Made by a program: the position numbers and the translations under genes. DNA of 64,000 bases, taken from assembly GCF_000001735.4 (NCBI RefSeq), contig NC_003074.8, positions 16,251,261 to 16,315,260 on the forward strand, given 5' to 3'. Origin of the DNA: Arabidopsis thaliana (Eukaryota; Streptophyta; Magnoliopsida; Brassicales; Brassicaceae). Below the pieces are notes generated by a model. That model searched no databases and was not told the origin of the DNA. It saw only the letters and a program-made list of their open reading frames with translations. Below are positions 1 to 11,346 of the stretch, one piece after another; position 1 is the stretch's first letter; each line of letters starts with the position of its first letter.

Positions 1-100
1 ACTTCTGCAGTTCTATATATTACTATAAATAAACAACAATTCACGTTAGCTTAGACACACCAAATTGACGAACTAACTAACAACTCTGCTGCATTGAATG
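1..100 (+). repeat. Promoter-segment copy 1 of a local triplication
   Basis: This stretch matches the region just upstream of the gene starting at 5133 and a third copy at 8290-8400. Shared landmarks are the run of ATAAACAA, CAATTCACGTTAGC and CACACCAAATT(G/A)ACGAACTA. Similarity fades after about base 100, and no start codon or exon equivalent to the gene at 5133 follows, so this is promoter or 5'UTR without its gene, or the gene lies broken to the left of the window. Confidence 0.7.
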
Positions 101-681
101 TTAATAGCAATGGCGAAATCGTGGCTACGTATCTGCTGCATGGACATCAGCTATATTTGAATCACATAAATAGGATTTTAACAAATATCTTTTGGTTTGG
201 ATTAGAAGATTACTCTCTCATGCCATCATGCATGCCTAACAGTGGGAAACTCTCTCAATGCTAAATTATCGGATACTCAATTATTATCCACAAGTAGTAG
301 TATTGTGATACCTTTTAGGTCAACTTTAAAATTACGAATACTATTATTTTGAGGACAATACAAATAAGTAAACAATTGAGGAGGAGTAACGTATTAGTGC
401 ATCCACGTAAATTGTAATATTGTATATCACTTCACATAATCTAATTTTTTTTTTTGTTGTTGATGGCTGTAGAAAAAGATTTATTACATTTTGGAAAGAA
501 ACATTATTGTGCTTTTCGAAGTTCGATATAATATTATAGAGTGAATTGAATATCAAATATTAGCCGAATCAAAGAGACCAAAGACGAAATAATTATTTCT
601 GAAATATGAAGATGCTACTAGTAAAACAAAAAAACATGACAAAACTCTAGCAGGAAATAGTCTTGTTCCCGACCTCATCAA
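101..681. other. Intergenic, AT-rich
   Basis: Spacer on the 3' side of the minus-strand DUF247 gene. The longest open frame here (344-556, minus) has no recognisable domain and no start context. I see nothing else. Confidence 0.6.
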
Positions 682-2196
682 TCACTTAGGCGGATGAAAA
701 TAGCCATACGCTGCAAAAAAGGCTTGAATTATCGTGAGAATGACAAGCGTCAAAGCAGCGCAAGATGAAAGAGCTGTCCAAGGACTATCAAAATGGGTAT
801 GCTTGAATCCCGCCCATTGTACATGCCATCCACTTGAAGTATACTTATTAACTCCTTCGAAAATACCAGCTAAGTAACTTTCATCAATGTCAAATAAGAC
901 ATCTTTACCAACAACCTTAAAGAATCGGGAGACTTCATCCCCTGACCCGAAATAGTTCTCTAGAATCCCTACTTCGCTTAGAAACATCGCATCAGCCTCG
1001 CTTTTGAGAAGACATCCCATGAAAGCTACATAGCTCGTCATGTGCTGCTTGGTACAATAAGAATAATACTGTTCAAATGCAACACAGTTAAGTAAGACAG
1101 CAATGAGAAAGTCATCCAAGATCAATGGTGGTATCTGGAGGAGTTTCCCCTTATGCCTTATGTCCATTAGTGTTTCTGCTTTTTTCCTCGCTTTGAACTT
1201 TATCCCCTTCAACTGAAGTTTTCTTGCTGAAAGAACCATTTTCAGATGATGGCGACCAGTAGTACTATCTTCTTCTTCGAGCGAATCTGATTTTGGTATT
1301 CCTTCTTCCAGCATGGAAATATCCACTTCCTGTTTTCCTTTCTTGAGCATGACATCCAATTCTTGTTTTGATTCTCTAGGCATACATATCTTCCGGATCA
1401 TCATACAATCAAGAAGATGATTTGACTTTTTTTCTTCTTTAGGAACATCAGGCATGTAAATATTTCGAATCAAATCAAGAAGATGATTTGCCTCAACTTT
1501 TTGGTGTTTTAACCAAAACGTATTTGATTTTTGTAAGGAATAGTTGAAGAAATGAAATATAATCTCATTTAGCCCACTCGATTTTTCTATCTTCGATCTA
1601 TCAAATATAGTTTGAAGAAGAAAGAACGGAACCTGATTCTCCAAAAGTATTAGGTCATTCCTTATAGCCGGTAGAATCCATGGGATTGCAAAAATAGGAT
1701 CATTCTCAATCTCAGAGTGGCTGACTACTCCAGCTACCACCAGAAATATCATCAGGATGAAGCAACCATCAAGAACCATCATTTCAATCAATTTCTTCCC
1801 ATCACTATAGAGGCTCTCCGAGTACGAGTCTCTTATATCTTCCTCCAAGACTGAAACTGCTTTGATCAGACCATTCGTATCCACACCCTTTCTTTTGGCT
1901 TCATCCATGAAAATCTTGAGGAATCTAAGTTTGTGCTCTTCAATCATCTGTAGATTCTTTTTTCCGTGATGGTATGGGCCGAGTGATACAACTCTAGGTT
2001 CATAAGCGGCCTTGTACTTCTTGTTTTCGGGTTTATGAGAGATTTTAAAGATGCAACACTTTTTTCCACCGGCTGATTCCCTCAGAAGCTTTGGGAGGGC
2101 CGATTCTCTTGAAAATAAATCATGTGGTTCTTCTACAACTATACCACCATTGTCTTCATCATTGTTTCCTCTCTTTGCTTCTTCACGAGGGTTCAT
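682..2196 (-). CDS. DUF247 (UPF0481) membrane-anchored protein
   Basis: A single-exon gene for 504 residues. The family signature is clear: near residues 64-78 there is EPRVVSLGPYHHG, followed by an acidic and basic helix (residues 82-100) ending in HKLRFL. Further on are MMVLDGCFILMIFL (about 139-152) and NDLILLENQVPFFLL (about 180-194), all typical of DUF247. The C-terminus holds the expected single membrane helix (about residues 472-494, SSCAALTLVILTIIQAFFAA) with a short tail. DUF247 proteins are plant-specific and often tandemly duplicated; most have no known function, although members act in self-incompatibility in grasses. The middle (about 265-340) is unusually charged and lower in complexity, with repeated KQELDVM and KQEVDIS-like stretches, so it may have grown by local duplication. 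I recall this as AT3G44700. The start is the first ATG before the signature. Confidence 0.93.
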   Translation of the reverse strand: MNPREEAKRGNNDEDNGGIVVEEPHDLFSRESALPKLLRESAGGKKCCIFKISHKPENKKYKAAYEPRVVSLGPYHHGKKNLQMIEEHKLRFLKIFMDEAKRKGVDTNGLIKAVSVLEEDIRDSYSESLYSDGKKLIEMMVLDGCFILMIFLVVAGVVSHSEIENDPIFAIPWILPAIRNDLILLENQVPFFLLQTIFDRSKIEKSSGLNEIIFHFFNYSLQKSNTFWLKHQKVEANHLLDLIRNIYMPDVPKEEKKSNHLLDCMMIRKICMPRESKQELDVMLKKGKQEVDISMLEEGIPKSDSLEEEDSTTGRHHLKMVLSARKLQLKGIKFKARKKAETLMDIRHKGKLLQIPPLILDDFLIAVLLNCVAFEQYYSYCTKQHMTSYVAFMGCLLKSEADAMFLSEVGILENYFGSGDEVSRFFKVVGKDVLFDIDESYLAGIFEGVNKYTSSGWHVQWAGFKHTHFDSPWTALSSCAALTLVILTIIQAFFAAYGYFHPPK

Positions 2197-5040
2197 TATA
2201 TTATTCTCTAAATCTTTTGTTGAGGAAGACGACTAAATTTGGTTTGAGCAAATTTGGAATTCCGGCGTGTACCGTAGCATGAAAAGAATAAGGCAATCTA
2301 AAATATAAAACTAAATATTAATATTACAGTAAAAACCTCTATAAATTTAATATTGACATCAATGTATTATAGTGTACATGAAATAAGATCTCATCAACTA
2401 AGATGAATATTAACGGTTTAGATAAGACATTGACCTTTAAAATTAGTAACGAAAGACCACTGACTAATGATGAAACTAATTAATAGTCATTATAAAATAA
2501 TAAGTGCTTCTCGTTTCCCTGATCGAAGTTCCGCATTGAATAGTTTAATAGCACAAATTGGTATTTCTTTATATTTTCTTGACAATATCAACCGTTAGAT
2601 ATTAACGTTAACTTCAGAGAAATCTTGTCTTCTTATTCTAACGTTAACTTTTATTTTACCAAATATCTTTTTACAGTATTCTCAATCAAGATCAACTGAT
2701 AAAAATAAATTACTCACTTTTGACTTAAATGCAGAAAATATATTAAGGTTTTGAATGGTGACAGTGATTTAGATAGTGTGGGACAAATAGTTATAACAAC
2801 AATGTGATGCGATAAAAAAAACGTATGCAGAACAAATACTGTTAATATAGAAGAAGCAGTGTAAAACATTTAGTGTAGGTTTTTATTGTAAACACTTAAA
2901 CTTTATAAAATGTGGTTCTTACTTTGTGATAAAAGTCTGACTAGTTGTAAAAATTGTGACTGTTTGAATTCCTCTAATTCATTTGTCTGCAATTCTAATA
3001 ATTTATTATAACTGTGAAGAAAAAAAGAGAACCATTAATACATCATGCATCCAATTTCCTAGATAGATAAATTTATTTTACTAGTTGATATAAAATATGC
3101 ATTTGCTGGTAATTAGACTATTTTTGTAGTAATTTTTTTTTAAAAAACTTGTCTATATATATATATATCAGATTTTTGGCGCTTATATAAGAGATTAAAC
3201 AACAATTTTAATTAAGATGAATACTAACGGTTTAAATAAGACTATTGACGTTTTCTTAAAAAATAAAATAAAACAAAAACCATTGACGTTGGAATATAGA
3301 TTGTTAGAATTCAATTTTACATATGTGGCTCCGGCCAACTTTCCGGCGACTTTTCCGGTGATGTATGTCACCGGAATCACCCGATTATGGAGTCTTTGAA
3401 TTTCTTGTAATGAGTTTTGACCAGAAGAATAAAGACCACTGCATAATATACTACTCCATAAAATTACCCTCAGATCCAGCTAGTAAAAATTATTTTTCGT
3501 TATCAAGGATGTGACAAAGCTTGCTTAATCAAGACCCATTTTACATGACATATAAACATGTTTCAGTGGACGGACCTGAATCTTGAGGTTGCGATTGTAA
3601 AACTAATATTTAGGGTTGGTGTTTTTAGAGTTGCAATCCTTAGAACAACAAAATATAAGAAATAAGCTGCGATAATATTTAGAAACATAAATTGATTGGA
3701 GAAAATGTTGTACTTAAAAGTTAAAACGTTAAAAAAAACTACAGCTTGTAAAGTCTAAATAAACTAATCATCCCCTTAATCTTGTTATAGTTATGGATTT
3801 GTTTAAACGAATTTGTCCACTTTGATTATAACACTAAGCTTGGGCTAAAAAACCGGATTCGATACCCAAACTAATAATCAGACAAAAAAAACTGGATTAG
3901 AGCGGGTTAAGATTTTAGGAATTTTATTGGGTAGAATTTTAATAAACTCATGGGTATCTGGTCGATCCGGAGTTTACCCGTTATTCAAATAGGCTACATG
4001 AAAACCAATCATATAATTTAATATCCCAAATATTAATTATATTTAATCTTAGTATAATAAAAATTATCTAAAATTATAATCATAAATCTACATATGTCAA
4101 TTAATTTTAGACCTAAATATCCAAAACAACTAAATTATTCCAAAATTATTTGTTATATTTATCAAAATTTAATAAAATATATTCAAATGTAACTAAATTT
4201 ATTTAAAATTAACAAATTTTGTAAGAGTTTATTTGGGAACCCGATATTTACATACAAAATACCCGTTTTTATTTTTTGAGTATTTATAGGGTTTGAAACT
4301 TTTTATCCAAACTGACTTGAGCCCGATTGAACCCGATCCGAACCGGAACCGTATATTTAGATCTACTCTAGTGGTAGGATATTAGATACCCATTAAATCC
4401 GAACTCGAACTGTTTTATTTGATTCTGCAAAAAAAATTATTACTGGTTGAATTAACTTTAAATAATAAATAGTTTTAATATAATATATAATTTATGTCGT
4501 TTATTAATCTGTGTGTAAATATCATAAACATCATCTATATTAAGTACTATATATCTAAACACGAAAATCAGATTATTTTTTTGTTTGCTAAACTTATTAG
4601 CAGAGTGAACTAGCATTACCAGAACTTATACCAGATATTATAGAGAATAAATAGCATCTCATCCAAACCACATGTAACAAGAAAAAATATCGCTGGCTTC
4701 TCAACTAATATAGAGAAAACTAAGACGTTCAATAGGTTAACCTTAGATCCGATTACCAATAAATTAATAAAATTACCACTCGTCAATTTTAAATTGATCT
4801 TGTTTCTTGTACCATTGACATTGAGAACGTACTTCATTAAACTTATGTTTTATATAAACAAAGACCAGAGATTAAATAAATGAACAAAAACTGTCACATG
4901 CACGTCAATAACATGTATAGTTCTACTCTAATGTGTATCGTATACGTAGTGGGTAGTAATTAAACCAGATTGTAAGACTTAATTAATTAATGAATGAAGA
5001 AGTGTCAAGTCGTTGAGATCAACATCATACATCCATAATC
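2197..5040. other. Gene-free spacer with degenerate repeats
   Basis: No coding region is supported. A block near 2398-2440 (AAGATGAATATTAACGG...) recurs at 3214-3256, and the AAAGACCACTG motif follows both, so about 800 bp looks duplicated. At 3355-3374 there is a perfect 7-bp-stem hairpin (CCGGTGA, loop TGTATG, TCACCGG). Between 3840 and 4395 are scattered ACCCGA, CCGAACC and GGGTATC motifs resembling the repeat at 23172. The end of this stretch (4840-5030) shares AAACAAAGACCAG and GCACGTCAATAACATGT with 6615-6670, downstream of the next gene. Confidence 0.55.
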
Positions 5041-5132
5041 CATTACTTCTACAGTTGTATTACTTATATATATAAACAAAAATTCACGTTAGCCTAAACA
5101 CACCAAATTAACGAACTACCTCACACAACTCA
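5041..5132 (+). promoter_or_regulatory. Promoter and 5'UTR of the multi-helix gene (copy 2)
   Basis: A TATA-rich element (TTATATATATAAA) near 5064-5076 lies about 60 bases before the ATG at 5133. The segment is the intact copy of a promoter repeated at 1-100 and 8290-8400. Confidence 0.55.
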
Positions 5133-6338
5133 ATGGATTTAGACATAGAAACCAGTTTGAGTGTGAGCGTAGCAACATTTCTTTTTCTTCCTATACTATG
5201 GATAAAAGTACAGAGATCGAAATGGATCCAGCCGAAATATAAAAGAGGTATGCTCTTTTACAGTACCATTTAAAATAATATACAGTTTCTTTATAACTGT
5301 TGATTTTCTTAAAATTCTTGCTGGTTTTGAATTTGTTCTCAAGAATTTTTTTTCTATTCTAAGTTGTGGCGATGTAATATTTATGCACTCTTCATTTGCG
5401 TCTTTTCCAGTTATGTCTACATTGTTTTTTGTTTTGTTTTTTCCCCCAATGTTAATTAAGCTGATAAAAACAAAAGACTAGTAATTTTTCTTTTTGGGCC
5501 TCACAGAAAACTTTGATGTTTGTTCCATTTTTTGACAGGAGTCACGATGGGATTAATTCTCCTTTTCGCTCTTGTGGTATTATGCACAAGAGCATATACG
5601 GAGTATGAATACTACACCGATATATTTCAACTAGGTTTGTCTCCAACATTCCAAAAATATTCATAACCTTATTTGATCGGACTCACAAACATTCTTTGTG
5701 CTGAAAATAGCTACACTTCTCGTTTGCATCATACTCGTCTTGCTGGTAACGAGAGCGTGCTGGAGAGAACGAATGTACAAACTAGGTATATCCACGCCAA
5801 AGTTCTTTATCTCATTCTCTTTCATTTAGTCATATATGATATTTACATTTAAATACATAGTACATTAGTATCGCAATTTGTTTTTTTTATAAGAGAACGT
5901 ATTTAATTTGCAGGAATAATGATACTCGTAGCGGTTATCATTGTAGCATTAGTGGCATTTTTTGCGAGAGAGGTATCTCCAAAATACTCACGAGGTATAT
6001 AAATAGACACTAATACTTTTGCATATTATTTATTCTTGTTTTGCCGACGATGCATGACACATATATACTATGTTCATTGAGTTGTGTAATTCTGAAAAAA
6101 TAATATCGCAACTTATAGATTTTATTGTGTTTTTCTTTCTGATTTGCGTAAATGAGTAGAGACGATACCTCCTCTCCCTCCCATGCCCATGTCCATCATG
6201 CCCACTCCAAGCGCGCCCATGTCCTCGGAAACGCTGGTGAACAAATTGATTTATGGCAAAAAAATTAAAATAAAACAGATAACATCCAAAGTGTGCTTTC
6301 TTGTATTTGCTGTCTTATGTGTCTGTTATGGAGTTTAG
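5133..6338 (+). CDS. Unrecognised small multi-helix membrane protein, five exons
   Basis: I reconstructed this from splice signals; no single open frame reveals it. Exons are 5133-5247, 5539-5634, 5711-5785, 5914-5994 and 6160-6338, joining in frame to 181 residues with a TAG stop. Every intron begins GT and ends AG and all four lie in the same phase (after the first base of a Gly, Ala or Glu codon), so exons 2-4 can be duplicated or skipped without shifting the frame. Each exon encodes one hydrophobic helix: VSVATFLFLPILWI, GLILLFALVVLC, TLLVCIILVLLV, IMILVAVIIVALVAFFA, and VCFLVFAVLCVC at the C-terminus. Before the last helix lies a Pro/Met-rich stretch (PPLPPMPMSIMP). No catalytic motif is visible and I do not recognise the family. 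The unbroken frame across five exons argues that the gene is real. Fragments of its 5' end occur on both sides. Confidence 0.7.
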
Positions 6339-8289
6339 AAAGGGACATTGTTTACGACTGAGATGTATACGTCCATCGTTTTTACGTATGAACTATTCGT
6401 AAACAATATTTTCTTTGTTTTGATCTATTCATGTAAGACTTTGCCAATATTAGAACTCTTTATGGAACACAATGTTACATATCTACACGAAACTGAATAC
6501 CCAGTTTTTTTAAGAAATACAATTCAGACAGACACAGTGAATAAAACTAAGTAAATGATGTAATAGCTAGGCGATGACTGGTCATTGAGAGCTTACCGCA
6601 CTAAACTATTGTTTATATAAACAAAGACCAGTAAAAAAACATTCATGTGCATGCACGTCAATAACATGTGTCTACTTCTAATTTACTGTGAAGCGTATTG
6701 ATGATTAAATGAATGTAGGAAAATATCAATCGATATGCATAGAAGATGTGAAAATTAGATTTTTACTATTAATAATTCAATATTAGATATGTATGAAAGA
6801 AAAAAAAATTAAAGTCATAACTGTCATTCTTACTTTGTTAATTTACCAAATATGTCATGTATCAACTATTTTATAGTTTCACTATATATCAAATATCTTA
6901 CCATATTTATGTAAATATTATTTAGATATTTAATATGTTAGCACGATATATTCAGTATAACATGTTATTATAATTTTAAATTGATGATTTCATATTAATT
7001 TGTATGATATGGTAAATGGTTTAATATGATATATATAAATTTATCGTGATACTATACTAGTTAACATGTTAATCAAATAGTTATCTGTATTTAGCGCGAT
7101 ATTATATACTTGTTAACATTTTAATCAAATAGTTATCTACATAAATCATAAATGTTTTATGCAATCCAATGATAAATAGTGTTGTAAATTTTGGATGAAT
7201 AGTGTCGTCAGGTGTAAGATGAACAATATCATGCTTACAGTATCCGGTAATAAATAATGTTGTGAGACAATGGCATATTAGGTAAATTAAATAGAATATA
7301 AAAGATATTTATGCCTTTAATTTTATTCTCTTTCATACTTACTTAATATTAAACTATTTATAATAAATAACTAATTTTTAAGTTTTCCATACATATACAT
7401 TAATATAACCCTTAAATGTAAAGTCTCGCGTTGAGATTAAACATATCATACATCCATCACCCATTACTTCTAGAGAAATATCAATGGATATGCATAGAAG
7501 ATTCAAAAATTAAGAATCTATGCATGATTTTTTTTTATTTAGTTCTCTTTCATCTGACTCAATTTAATAACAAAATATCCTTTGTTACATATCCACGCGC
7601 GATAACAACAAAATTATCAGATAAAAGTTTAGGAATAATATGCTCATTAATTTATCTTTTTAGGTTTAATTTTGGTGTCATTCTTTTTTCTCATCACTAG
7701 ATTACATGATCTTTTATCTCTTATTTGTTTTCTGGTAACAAAACATCATATTTGATGTAAATCTGATTTTCAAAGCTTTGAAATCGACATATTTACTTAA
7801 CAAAAATTTTATGCTAACAAAACAAAACTGTGAGATATTTTGCTAAATGAAACATTAGTACGTTACAATTATTTTTACCGTACTTTTATGTCATAATGAA
7901 TGAAAGAAAAAGAAATATTGAAAAGTTTATATGATATATTGTATAACTTAGCATATTAAAAATAAATCTAACACATTACTAATTGTATACCTCTTTAACA
8001 TTTTTTTTATCGCGATATCATATGTTTTAACATGATATATTTCTTTACTTACATGTATATATATTATTATCACGTTAACTTAATAGATAATCATCAATTT
8101 ATAATATGTTATTCCTCAAGTATTTGATGATAAGAATATCGATAACTATTTTATTACATTGCTAAATAATTTGATATATGTGATGAGGGCATTTTCGTCC
8201 AACTTACATAAATATAGAGAGAGAACTAATAATACAAAAAACAATGATATATTCTTAATTTTTGATTTATCTGGGCATATAGATTAATA
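6339..8289. other. AT-rich spacer carrying pieces of the duplicated flank
   Basis: No gene is supported. From 6615 to 6670 the sequence repeats the segment at 4855-4920. GAAATATCAAT(G/C)GATATGCATAGAAGAT occurs at about 6720-6750 and again at 7468-7495. CATACATCCAT(C/A)A plus CCCATTACTTCTA at 7445-7471 repeats 5026-5050. A 29-base near-identical direct repeat lies at 7060-7089 and 7112-7140. The block is best read as a decayed tandem duplication of the promoter region of the gene at 5133. Confidence 0.55.
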
Positions 8290-8425
8290 TAGCCCTTACT
8301 TCTATAAACAACAATTCACATTAGCCTTTGACGCACCAAATTAATGGACTAACACTCGGTAGTCACAACTCGATGATATTAGACATAGAAACTACTTTGA
8401 GTGTTAATAAGAGAGGCAATATAGC
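8290..8425 (+). pseudogene. Truncated copy: promoter plus exon 1 of the multi-helix gene
   Basis: CAACAATTCACATTAGCC and CACCAAATTAATGGACTAAC match the promoter at 5085-5120, and GACATAGAAACTACTTTGAGTGT matches the start of exon 1 at 5141-5163. In this copy the start region is changed (GATGATATTAGAC) and the frame ends at once in TAA after AGTGT. Nothing matching exons 2-5 follows, and an LTR element begins 170 bases on. It is a 5' fragment of a duplicated gene. Confidence 0.7.
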
Positions 8426-8596
8426 CACGAAAATGTTGAAGAAGTTGAGAAGAACCTAATTATCTCTTAAAGATCCCTACCATTGGACATGATAATTTTA
8501 AAAGCTTCAATGAAGATCATTAACTTTAGAATTTTCAAAATTTAAAATTAGAAAATTGGTAAGAGCCCCTCATGACCTCTTACCATTGCGGATTGT

Positions 8597-8864
8597 GATA
8601 CGTTCATGAGAAGTTGGCACGTGTGAGAACTAAAGTGAGAGATTGGAGTCACGTGTGAAGAAGCTTATAAATAGTAAGAGAGAGTAGAGAGAAAAGGATC
8701 CTGCGTGATCATTGATGTGTAAAGAGGATTAGAGCTTTATGTGCTCTGTTCTTGGGAGATAAGATTGAAGAACTGTAACTCCAAGCTTATCGATTTAGGG
8801 TTTGTTTCATTGTAATTGGGATTTTAAGGATAAGAAAGAGAGATTCATAGTTTCATTCTTATCA
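8597..8864 (+). repeat. Left LTR (268 bp)
   Basis: It begins TGATACGTTCATGAG and ends CATTCTTATCA. It contains a plausible promoter: TATAAATAG at 8666-8674 and two CACGTG G-boxes (near 8619 and 8650). It matches 11347-11615 apart from a few substitutions and one single-base length difference. Confidence 0.9.
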
Positions 8865-8866
8865 AA

Positions 8867-8879
8867 TGGTGCGTTAGTG
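8867..8879 (+). promoter_or_regulatory. Primer-binding-site-like sequence
   Basis: TGGTGCGTTAGTG begins two bases after the left LTR, the usual place for a tRNA primer site. TGG is the expected complement of a tRNA CCA end. I cannot assign the tRNA. Confidence 0.55.
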
Positions 8880-8944
8880 TGCTCGGATCGAATCGAACGC
8901 AAGAAGATTAGGGTTTCAAAAGTTGGGGATTTTTGTCAATCGCA

Positions 8945-9982
8945 ATGTGTCTTGAGGGATTTCCCACCTTCAATGGTGTGACTCATGAATTGCGATCATG
9001 GATTTCATGGTTGGAGGATTTCTTTGTTTGGGAGAATTTTACGGACGACGAGAAGATGAATCTTGCACAGAGTCTTATCGAAGGAGAAGCTGAGGCGTGG
9101 TTTTATAGGAGACAGAAGATGATTCTTTTTCGATCTTGGGAACATTTGAGGGATTGTTTGGTGCTGAGATTCGGCGACAGAAAAGATCTGGAACTAATCA
9201 GATTGCTTGCCAAGCAAGATCAATTTTTAAAGGAAAGGAGAGACGAATCGAAGATCCGGAGGATGAAGAATACATCGGTCGATCCACAAGAAGCAACTCC
9301 TTCAATGGCCACGATTCAAGAAACGATTCCAGTGGAGAAATTACATAATTCTCTGGAGATCACTGACAAATCTTTGAATCAAGTTGATGAAATCTCAGTT
9401 GAGAAAGGATCGAAGAATGATGCGACATTGCTAAGTCCACAGCTACTTGTTTCTGATTCTGAAAATTTGAGGAACAACGAACTTATGGCAATAAATTCAG
9501 TGGTGGAAAACTTAGAAACTGTAGTGATTAAGACAAAGATTCAGAAGAGCAGTAAAATGGATGTGGTTAACGGTGATGTTGGGAGAATTCAACAAGTGAG
9601 TATAATGAAAAGTTGTTCTGCACACAAGATGTTCGATAAAATGTCTCCACTTAAAGAACGACTGGAAACGAAGAAGAAAATGAAAGGATTAAAATCTTGG
9701 ATGTTCAAATACAAGGCTGAGAAGAGAAGAATTAGGAAACTACACAATCAGGGCTGGTTACGCACTTGGATCAAAAGCTTGAAATACAAGTTTGAGAAAA
9801 GAATAATTGAGAAACGAAACGATCATAGCTGGTTATACAATTGGAGTAGAAGAGTGACTTGTAGGAAAATCAAGAGTGCAAAACTACAGGTTACTTCAGA
9901 ACTAAAGGAATCTAATTCATTGTGGGACAATCGAGAAGTTTTGGTTTTGTGCGCGCAAAAGGAAATGCAGACTGCTTGTTAG
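8945..9982 (+). CDS. Retrotransposon gag-like protein with basic Trp-rich tail
   Basis: The frame gives about 345 residues from the ATG at 8945. The first 90 residues fit the retrotransposon gag domain: FPTFNG, then WISWLEDFF, ending in the helix FRSWEHLRDCLVLRFGDR. There is no CCHC zinc knuckle. The second half is lysine/arginine-rich and repeats a W..(K)YK motif (KSWMFKYKAEKRRIRK, IKSLKYKFEKRIIEK, WLYNWSRR), which also recurs in the two following open stretches. The frame ends at TAG 9980-9982. Whether gag once ran into the next frame is uncertain. Confidence 0.7.
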   Translation: MCLEGFPTFNGVTHELRSWISWLEDFFVWENFTDDEKMNLAQSLIEGEAEAWFYRRQKMILFRSWEHLRDCLVLRFGDRKDLELIRLLAKQDQFLKERRDESKIRRMKNTSVDPQEATPSMATIQETIPVEKLHNSLEITDKSLNQVDEISVEKGSKNDATLLSPQLLVSDSENLRNNELMAINSVVENLETVVIKTKIQKSSKMDVVNGDVGRIQQVSIMKSCSAHKMFDKMSPLKERLETKKKMKGLKSWMFKYKAEKRRIRKLHNQGWLRTWIKSLKYKFEKRIIEKRNDHSWLYNWSRRVTCRKIKSAKLQVTSELKESNSLWDNREVLVLCAQKEMQTAC

Positions 9983-10004
9983 CTTTGGAGAATCTACTGC
10001 AAGA

Positions 10005-10709
10005 GTGTTTACCATACACCAAATTTTTCAAGCTCCACTTGAGAGGGCAATTCTTCCTACGAAGGGACATAAACAGGTTCTAGAACAATTAGGTGACACA
10101 CTTGGAGAGGTTGATAAGGTAGCGTTGCAATCTGATATTGGCGCTAATGTCTCTAAATCAAAAAAATATTGTGAGTCAATCACATGGATTAAAGACCATA
10201 GAGTGGAAGACATTAATGAGCAAGCTGTTGCTTATGGAGAAGCTTTCATGATATCTCTAACTGAGACGGATGTATTGCAGTCTTCTTGGGAACACCAAAT
10301 GAATTCTCACATACCTACAAGACTACTAAGTAGAAGGAAACAGAGGAAGTGCTTTAAGTCTTGGAGATTTAAGTTCAAACAGGTGAAAGAAGGAAATAAG
10401 CAACAACACAATCTCTTCCGACAAATGGGTACTATAACGATCTTGTGGTGGTGGCTTCAAAATGGAAGCAAGGTGCAGTGGCATATCTTGATTGTCAAGA
10501 GGGTGAGTGAGATTTTTGGGGAGTTAAAAAGGGTTCAGGCCAGCAATGGAATCATCTATGTTCTGTCCTATGGCAATCATCATTATAAGTTGTCATGGCA
10601 TTTCAAGCCATCTATTGGCAGTTTCTGTTTTCTTTTAAGACTGAATTATATGAAGAGGCTGTCACAGGAACTGAACACTTCCAACATCATTAGCAAGACA
10701 AGTTTTTAA
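10005..10709 (+). pseudogene. Continuation of the element's coding region, shifted frame
   Basis: This open stretch of about 234 codons lies in a different frame from the gag-like region and repeats its theme: CFKSWRFKFKQVKEG matches KSWMFKYKAEKRR upstream. It has no pol motif. I read it as the decayed middle of one formerly long element protein, not an independent gene. Confidence 0.5.
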
Positions 10710-10717
10710 CGACTTGG

Positions 10718-11224
10718 TTGCTCAAGTTTGATAAGCCATGCGTTCAAGGGGAACTGATTGCTTATGAAGGGGAGATTGTCGGATTTTACACAACAATTGG
10801 GGACAGAGACATCTATTTTTCTGTGTGGCATTGTTGGAGAAAGAAGAAACTGCATATCATTAACCTACAACAATTGGCCACAGTTTTGCACATCTATGAG
10901 AAACCAAAACTAGGAGACTTCAGTCAATCTTATCTACTAGTTGCTGCAACACTTTGGAGTACAAAGATGCAACGTGGGATTGAAAGTTACCATGTTTGGC
11001 ACCGCTGGAAAGCTCGGTATTTGCAGATATTTGAGTATAAGTTTGATGCAGGATCAAATCCGAATTGTGAGTTGGCAACATTAGTGCAAAACAGAGGCTT
11101 GAAGTTGTCGCATGTCCATGAACTTCAGAGAAGGGGTCACCACATTCTTCAAGAATTGTCAGAAGCTTGCAGTTCGTCAATGCGGTACACTCAATATCTT
11201 AGAGACAATGTCAGCTTGGGATGA
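10718..11224 (+). pseudogene. 3' open stretch of the element's coding region
   Basis: About 168 codons, again with W-rich basic repeats (VWHCWRKKKLHI, VWHRWKARYLQIFEYKFD). It returns to the frame of the gag-like ORF. The stop at 11222-11224 is about 110 bases before the polypurine tract, as expected for the end of an element's coding region. No recognised domain. Confidence 0.45.
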
Positions 11225-11332
11225 ATTAGTAGAGTAACCAGAGGTTGATACATAAGGGAAGCCGTCATGGTGGTACTAGAACCTGTCACAGAGATTCTTC
11301 ATTCATTTTCAAGCTTGAGGACAAACTTGTCT

Positions 11333-11346
11333 AAATGGGGGAGTAT
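11333..11346 (+). promoter_or_regulatory. Polypurine tract
   Basis: AAATGGGGGAGTAT directly precedes the right LTR, the normal site of plus-strand priming. Confidence 0.65.

Noticed and set aside
2051-2282. Two open frames on the plus strand
   Set aside because: They are antisense to the start of the DUF247 gene and mirror its codons; no independent support.
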